A DNA stretch of 64,000 nt from Bradyrhizobium sp. 170 (lineage in GTDB: Bacteria > Pseudomonadota > Alphaproteobacteria > Rhizobiales > Xanthobacteraceae), in the NCBI RefSeq assembly GCF_023101085.1, contig NZ_CP064703.1, forward strand, positions 496,001 to 560,000, written 5' to 3'. Below the pieces are notes generated by a model. It made no database searches. It was not told the origin of the DNA and worked only from the letters and a program-made list of their open reading frames with translations. A program made the translations under genes and the position numbers. Shown one piece after another: positions 59,506 through 64,000 of the stretch; the stretch's first letter is position 1; each line of letters begins with the position of its first letter.

Positions 59506-60786
59506 TTATCCCGTGACCTTGCTCGAGCCCTGCGTGATCAGCCGCGCGGCGCGCTGGTCGCGGGCGTGGATCCACAGCCAGCTCAGCGCGACGCTGAGCC
59601 GGTTGCGCAGGCCGATCAGGAAGTAGATGTGGGCGATGCCCCAGATCCACCAGGCGAGATTGCCGCGCAGCTTGATCCGGCCGAAATCGATCACCGCCTT
59701 TTTCTTGCCGATCTGCGCGAGGCTGCCGGCATGCTTGTAGCGGAACGGCGGCAGCGTGCCGCCGCCGAGGCGCGCCTTGATGAGCGCGGCCACGTAGCGC
59801 CCCTGCTGTTTGGCCGCCGGCGCGATGCCCGGCACGGGATTGCCGTCGGGGCCGGCAATCGTCACGGTATCGCCAACGGCAAAGATGTCGGGATGGCCGG
59901 GCACGGTAAGGTCTTGCTCGACCTTCAAACGGTAGGCGCGGTCGGCGGGCGCGTTCAGCCATTCCGCCGCGCGCGAGGCGCGCACGCCGGCGGCCCAGAC
60001 GATGGTTCGGGCCTCCAGTCTGTTGCCGCCATAGACGACGCCATCGATGGCACATTCGGTGACGGGCTGCCCCAGAACCACCTCGACGCCGATCTCCTCC
60101 AGCGAGCGCTGCGCGTAGGCGGAGAGGTCCTCGGGAAAACCTGCCAGCACGCGCGGGCCGGCCTCGACCAGGACGACGCGGGTCTTGTGGGTGTCGATGT
60201 TGCGAAAATCCGGCGGCAGCGTGTCCTTGGCAAGGTCGGCGATGGTTCCGGCCATTTCGACGCCGGTGGGGCCGGCGCCGATGATGACAAAGGTCAGCAG
60301 CGCCGCGCGCCGCACTGGATCGGTCTCGCGTTCGGCGCGCTCGAAGGCGACGAGAATGCGACGTCTAAGCGTGGTGGCGTCCTCCAGCGTCTTCAGGCCC
60401 GGCGCGAACGGCTCCCATTCATCGTGGCCGAAATAGGCGTGGCGGGCGCCGGTGGCAAGCACCAGCGTGTCATAAGGCAGCGCCTCGCCGTCTTCGAGCA
60501 GCACGCGCTTTTCAGCAGCATCGACGCCGCTGACATTTGCGAAGAGCGTTGTTACCTCCTTGCGTCCGCGCAGCAGGTAGCGGATCGGCCAGGCAATTTC
60601 CGACGTCGCCAGCGAAGCGGTTGCGACCTGGTAGAGCAGCGGCTGGAACAGATGATGGTTGCGGCGGTCGATCAGCGTGATCCTGACCGGCGCACCGGCG
60701 AGGCCGAAGGCGGTCTCCAGGCCGCCAAAACCGGCGCCGACGATCACCACGTGATGGGGCTGTTTCGGCGTTGTCGTCATGGGCAT
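59506..60786 (-). CDS. ndh: Type II NADH dehydrogenase (NAD(P)/FAD-dependent oxidoreductase)
   Basis: A 426-residue NDH-2-like flavoprotein. FAD motif VVIVGAGFGGLETAFGL, NAD motif FVIIGAGPTGVEMAGTIADL and the FAD-closing IFAVGDTVTIAG are in order, with AAKQQGRYVA after it. The C-terminus (AWWIWGIAHIYFLIGLRNRL) is amphipathic and hydrophobic, as needed for membrane attachment. It would pass electrons from NADH to quinone without pumping protons. ATG 60786 or 60780 can serve. Confidence 0.9.
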   Translation of the reverse strand: MPMTTTPKQPHHVVIVGAGFGGLETAFGLAGAPVRITLIDRRNHHLFQPLLYQVATASLATSEIAWPIRYLLRGRKEVTTLFANVSGVDAAEKRVLLEDGEALPYDTLVLATGARHAYFGHDEWEPFAPGLKTLEDATTLRRRILVAFERAERETDPVRRAALLTFVIIGAGPTGVEMAGTIADLAKDTLPPDFRNIDTHKTRVVLVEAGPRVLAGFPEDLSAYAQRSLEEIGVEVVLGQPVTECAIDGVVYGGNRLEARTIVWAAGVRASRAAEWLNAPADRAYRLKVEQDLTVPGHPDIFAVGDTVTIAGPDGNPVPGIAPAAKQQGRYVAALIKARLGGGTLPPFRYKHAGSLAQIGKKKAVIDFGRIKLRGNLAWWIWGIAHIYFLIGLRNRLSVALSWLWIHARDQRAARLITQGSSKVTG

Positions 60787-60806
60787 GCAACCCCGGTTTC
60801 AGATCA

Positions 60807-60837
60807 TTCAACACATTGGATTTCAACACATTGGATT
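60807..60837. repeat. 15-bp direct tandem repeat
   Basis: TTCAACACATTGGAT occurs twice in a row (60807-60821 and 60822-60836). It lies 20-50 bp upstream of the ndh start. It may affect the ndh promoter or be recent slippage. Confidence 0.8.
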
Positions 60838-60906
60838 ATGTAGCCATTTTTCTCTCCGGTCCAAGGCGCGATTGCTAATCGGTCGATAGCGAATGCGTAT
60901 GGTGCT

Positions 60907-61050
60907 GTCGTCCCGGCCTTGCGCCGGGACCCATAACCACAGGAGCTTGTTGTTGAGAAGGCTGGAGCCGCAGCACGGCGCAGCAACAACGTCCTGTGGT
61001 TATGGGTCCCTGCGCCCGTGCGCAATTGCGCACCAGGCAGGGACGACGGG
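60907..61050. repeat. Dispersed palindrome, CGTCCC...GGCAGGGACGACGG family
   Basis: Left arm GTCGTCCCGGCCTTGCGCCG with GGACCCATAACCACAGGA, right arm TCCTGTGGTTATGGGTCC with CTGCGCCCGTGCGCAATTGC and GGCAGGGACGACGGG. Second copy of the family at 25161-25298. It fills most of the gap between ndh and the gene at 61148. Confidence 0.9.
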
Positions 61051-61147
61051 AAAAATATTTTTCTGCAACACCGCATCCTTTGGCTGGTTCCAAACGTCCT
61101 TGGGATCGACGCGCGCTGCCTTCGCAGCCGCCAACGAGGAGAAGCCA

Positions 61148-61456
61148 ATGCGACGGACCGTGATAAGGTACAGGACAAAGCCTGATATGGCCGACAGGAA
61201 TGCCGAACTGGTCGCGGCGGTGTTTGCGGAACTGAAGGCAGTGAAGCCGGAGGGCCTGCGTTATATGTCGCTGCGGCTGGAGGACGACATCTTCATCCAC
61301 TTCGTCGAGACCGCGGCTGATGACGGCTCGAGCCCGTTGCCGAAGCTGCCGACGTTCGCTGCGTTCCAGAACGGCATTCGGGAGCGTTGCGTCGAGCCGC
61401 CGCTACCTAAAGGCGCTGCCGTCGTCGGCAACTATCGCATGCTGGAAGAGAACTGA
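61148..61456 (+). CDS. Small dimeric alpha-beta-barrel-like protein of unknown function
   Basis: A 102-residue soluble protein. The strand-helix pattern (MRRTVIRYRTKPDMADRNAE, ELKAVKPEGLRYMSLRLED, IFIHFVET) fits the ferredoxin-like fold of antibiotic-biosynthesis monooxygenase or DUF1330-like proteins. The GAGGAGAAG ribosome site precedes the ATG. It is 20 bp upstream of a sigma factor gene on the same strand; a co-transcribed small metabolic protein is typical beside SnoaL-bearing ECF factors. Confidence 0.75.
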   Translation: MRRTVIRYRTKPDMADRNAELVAAVFAELKAVKPEGLRYMSLRLEDDIFIHFVETAADDGSSPLPKLPTFAAFQNGIRERCVEPPLPKGAAVVGNYRMLEEN

Positions 61457-61476
61457 ACCCGCTTGCTGGAGGCAGA

Positions 61477-62364
61477 ATGAGCGTGGTGTCCGAGACGTCC
61501 GCCGCCTTCGACATCGAACGCCTGCTGGTCGCGATGCGGCCAAGGCTGCATCGCTATTGCGCGCGCATGGTCGGCTCGGTCATCGACGGCGAGGACGTGC
61601 TGCAGGACGCGCTGATCAAGGCGGTGGAGGCGCAGGCCGCCGCCGGCGCAATCGGCAATCCCGAAGGCTGGCTGTTCCGGATCGCGCACAACACCGCGCT
61701 GGATTTCCTGCGCCGGCGCAACCGGCAGGAGGCGCTCCGGGGACTAGCGGAGGTGGACATGATGGTCGACCAGCTCGATGCCGTGGAGAGCCGCCAGATC
61801 GCCGCCACCTCGTTGCGCACCTTCATGCGCCTGCCGGTGGCGCAGCGCTCAACCGTGATCCTGATGGATGTGCTCGGCTGTTCGCTCAAGGAAATCTGCG
61901 AAGTCATGGAGTGCAGCCTGCCGGCGGCCAAGGCCGCGCTGCATCGCGGGCGCACGCAGTTGCGGGAAATCGCCGATGAGCCGGAGGACACGCCGCAACA
62001 GCGATTATCGGATGCCGATCGCGAGCGCCTCAGCGCCTATGTCGCCCACTTCAACGCGCGCGACTTCGACGCGATCCGTGCCATGATTTCGGACGACGTG
62101 CGGCTCGATCTCGTCAGCAGGACCCGCATGCGTGGCAAGGCCGAAGTTTTCAGCTATTTCGGCAACTATTCGAAGGTCAGCGACTGGCGCCTGGTCCCGG
62201 GCCTGGTGGAGGGACATCCCGCCATCCTGGTGTTCGATCCGAACGAACCTGATAAGGGCCCGAAATATTTCGTGCTGCTGGGCTGGTCGTCCGGCAAGGT
62301 CGCAACCATCCGGGATTTCCGCCACGCGCCTTATGTCATCGATGGCGCGGAATATCTGGTCTGA
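61477..62364 (+). CDS. ECF sigma factor with C-terminal SnoaL-like domain
   Basis: A 295-residue sigma factor: region 2 (LHRYCARMVGSVIDGEDVLQ, then GWLFRIAHNTALDFLRRRNR), region 4 (LPVAQRSTVILMDVLGCSLK and SLPAAKAALHRGRTQL), and a C-terminal SnoaL-like domain (from about residue 180, YVAHFNARDFDAIRAMISDD). In ECF41 and related groups this domain replaces an anti-sigma factor and tunes activity. The partner gene upstream may encode the enzyme whose substrate is sensed, but this is inference. Confidence 0.9.
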   Translation: MSVVSETSAAFDIERLLVAMRPRLHRYCARMVGSVIDGEDVLQDALIKAVEAQAAAGAIGNPEGWLFRIAHNTALDFLRRRNRQEALRGLAEVDMMVDQLDAVESRQIAATSLRTFMRLPVAQRSTVILMDVLGCSLKEICEVMECSLPAAKAALHRGRTQLREIADEPEDTPQQRLSDADRERLSAYVAHFNARDFDAIRAMISDDVRLDLVSRTRMRGKAEVFSYFGNYSKVSDWRLVPGLVEGHPAILVFDPNEPDKGPKYFVLLGWSSGKVATIRDFRHAPYVIDGAEYLV

Positions 62365-62376
62365 GTGGCAACGTGC

Positions 62377-62913
62377 CTAAACCGCGCGGCGGCCGAATTC
62401 GCCATTGGCAACCCGCGCAACACGTGACGCGGTCGCGGCAGGACTGCGCGACGGCAGATCGGGCATCCGAAACGGGTCGCCTGATGTCGGCGCTGAATTG
62501 TCCTGCCCGCTGCTCGGCCAAAACAGCAAGGCGAGAAAGAGCGCGAGGTTGACGAGCGCGCCGACGATCGTTCCGTGCTGCCCAGCTCCGAGCGAAATAG
62601 CCGGGATCTTGCCGGCAAGGAGCCCATCGATGATCGTAACCGCGATCCATCCCGGAATCACGCAAACCGGATCCCATCCGATATCCCTGATCCGCATCGA
62701 CTGCAGCGTAAAGCTCAGCCAGATGAACAGGATCGCGGCGGCGATGGCCTGCCACGAGCTCAGGCTTGGGATCATTCCCTTCGAGGCGTTTTGGAACGCA
62801 TGTCCGGCGATGGCGAAGCAGATCGCTGTCATCAGGACCGCGACCGCTATCGTGGCGAGGAAAAAATGCAATCGGCCGAGACGCGCATTGAAGCCGAACA
62901 GGAAACCCAGCAT
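62377..62913 (-). CDS. DUF805 family membrane protein
   Basis: A 178-residue inner-membrane protein with four hydrophobic segments and the DUF805 signature: FGFNARLGRLHFFLAT near the N-terminus and RIRDIGWDP in the middle loop. The C-terminal 35 residues are polar and proline/serine-rich. The ATG at 62913 gives the natural start; an upstream in-frame ATG at 62946 would add a charged leader. It is convergent with the sigma factor gene. Function unknown. Confidence 0.87.
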   Translation of the reverse strand: MLGFLFGFNARLGRLHFFLATIAVAVLMTAICFAIAGHAFQNASKGMIPSLSSWQAIAAAILFIWLSFTLQSMRIRDIGWDPVCVIPGWIAVTIIDGLLAGKIPAISLGAGQHGTIVGALVNLALFLALLFWPSSGQDNSAPTSGDPFRMPDLPSRSPAATASRVARVANGEFGRRAV

Positions 62914-63055
62914 CGCACCCACCCCTTTTCGGGTGCACTTGGCCACAGATAGCTTTCCGAGCTGTGAACCGCGCAGGGTACAAGCGGAGGTCGGTTTCCC
63001 ACCGTTTTAGGGAATCCCTAAAATCCGAATGGATTGCCGGGCGGGTGCGACAATT

Positions 63056-63069
63056 GTTGCCTTGGCAAC
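63056..63069. promoter_or_regulatory. Candidate MarR operator GTTGCC-TT-GGCAAC
   Basis: Same 6-bp arms as the site at 47757-47770. It lies 214 bp upstream of the binding-protein gene at 63283. The remainder of 62914-63282 shows no gene; a strong ribosome site ends it. Confidence 0.5.
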
Positions 63070-63282
63070 CGGCACTATAGTTCTTGCCATCCCCGCCATC
63101 TACGAATTATGGTGCAGGCCATTGGGGTATGAGCCGAAGGTCCAAAGCGGGGCCAGCGGTTCATGCTTGCCGCAGACCGACGATTTCGCGCACAAAATAC
63201 CTCACCTGATAATGAGGCGTGCGGGACAAGCCCGGTCGCCCGGTCGACCGGGTCTGGTACGATAACGAGGAGGGGAGTGATT

Positions 63283-64000
63283 ATGAAAAAGGCATTCTGG
63301 CTGGCGGGCGCGGCGATTCTGGCGCTGGCACAGCCCGCATCCGCAGGCGACACTATCAAAATCGGCTTTGTCTCGACCTTCAGTGGCCCGACCGCTGTAA
63401 TCGGCAACGACATGCGCAACTCGTTCGAGCTGGCGCTGGACCATCTCGGCCGCAAGATGGGCGGCAAGCCGGTCGAAGTGATTTATGAGGACGACGGCCA
63501 GAAGCCTGATGTGGGCAAGCAGAAGACCGAAAAGCTGATCCAGTCCGACAAGGTCGATTTCATCGCCGGCTATATCTGGTCGAACGTGCTACTGGCCTCG
63601 CTCAAGACCGCGGTCGATTCAAAAACCTTCCTGATCTCGGCCAATGCCGGGCCCTCGCAGCTCGCCGGCGAACTCTGTTCGCCTTACGTGTTCTCGACCT
63701 CCTGGCAGAACGATCAGACCCCGCAGGCGGTCGGCACCTACATGAACCAGAAGGGCGTCAAGTCGGTGTTCCTGATCGGCCCGAACTATGCGGCGGGCAA
63801 GGACATGCTGGCCGGCGTGAAGAGCACGTTCAAGGGCCAGGTCGTCGGCGAGGAATATACGGTGTGGCCGAGCCAGCTCGACTTCTCCGCCGAACTCACC
63901 AAGGCCAAGAATTCCAAGGCCGAATCGATCTTCGTGTTCTATCCCGGCGCGGCCGGCGTCCAGTTCCTCAATCAATATGCGCAGGCCGGCATCAAGGCGC
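63283..64000 (+). CDS. Branched-chain-type ABC solute-binding protein (partial, 3' end beyond window)
   Basis: The first 239 codons of a LivK-like periplasmic binding protein. The signal peptide ends near QPASAG; the mature start is DTIKIGFVSTFSGPTAVIGN, and FIAGYIWSNVLLASLKTAVD follows, both usual for the Peripla_BP_6 family. It differs more from paralogs A and B than they do from each other. The GAGGAGGGG ribosome site is strong. A MarR-like palindrome upstream may control it. Confidence 0.9.
   Translation, partial: MKKAFWLAGAAILALAQPASAGDTIKIGFVSTFSGPTAVIGNDMRNSFELALDHLGRKMGGKPVEVIYEDDGQKPDVGKQKTEKLIQSDKVDFIAGYIWSNVLLASLKTAVDSKTFLISANAGPSQLAGELCSPYVFSTSWQNDQTPQAVGTYMNQKGVKSVFLIGPNYAAGKDMLAGVKSTFKGQVVGEEYTVWPSQLDFSAELTKAKNSKAESIFVFYPGAAGVQFLNQYAQAGIKA

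Overview
The window comes from a high-GC alphaproteobacterium, most likely Bradyrhizobium or a close relative such as Rhodopseudomonas (Nitrobacteraceae). The main reasons are a sox cluster of the rhizobial type, a cytochrome P450 that reads as a CYP199A ortholog next to a palustrisredoxin-like ferredoxin, many orphan branched-chain-type solute-binding proteins, and several families of dispersed palindromic repeats. No rRNA, tRNA or CRISPR array was seen.

Layout. 1-7.0 kb: a sox thiosulfate-oxidation operon on the minus strand (soxC-D-X-Y-Z-A-K-B, then a DsrE-like gene cut by the window edge), divergent from an ArsR-type soxR. 7.0-18.3 kb: a mixed housekeeping and accessory stretch with two methyltransferases, an orphan HicB-like protein, two MFS transporters, a VOC protein, an AhpD-like protein, two acyl-CoA dehydrogenases, an orphan AapJ-like binding protein and an L,D-transpeptidase. 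18.5-21.1 kb: a cyanide-insensitive bd-type quinol oxidase operon with a 42-residue third subunit. 21.2-24.9 kb: three related membrane proteins of unknown function (two from an exact 1039-bp tandem duplication, one half-size), a small exported protein and an ECF sigma factor.

25.3-31.7 kb: an overlapping operon of a small exported protein, a membrane sensor kinase, a soluble REC-kinase and an OmpR-type regulator, divergent from an orphan UgpB-like binding protein; this may be a binding-protein-dependent sensory system. 33.0-43.1 kb: a peptide-type ABC transporter in one operon with atzG/atzE/atzH homologues (hpxX/Y/Z) and a GntR regulator, facing an allophanate hydrolase gene (atzF). Together they can take 1-carboxybiuret-type ureides to ammonia and CO2. 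Similar TTGT-N2-NCAA palindromes precede both transcription units.

43.3-53.6 kb: an aromatic-acid island with three MarR regulators, a feruloyl-CoA synthetase-like ligase, two paralogous binding proteins, CYP199A plus its ferredoxin, a LuxR-type regulator and a second P450. 53.9-64 kb: a SAM-cyclase-ATPase-TPR signalling protein, an IS5-family remnant, a tannase/feruloyl esterase, a type II NADH dehydrogenase, a sigma factor with a SnoaL-like domain and its small partner, a DUF805 protein, and the start of another binding-protein gene. The esterase, CoA ligase, P450 and binding proteins fit plant phenylpropanoid use; sox and the bd-type oxidase fit mixed respiratory lifestyles in soil.
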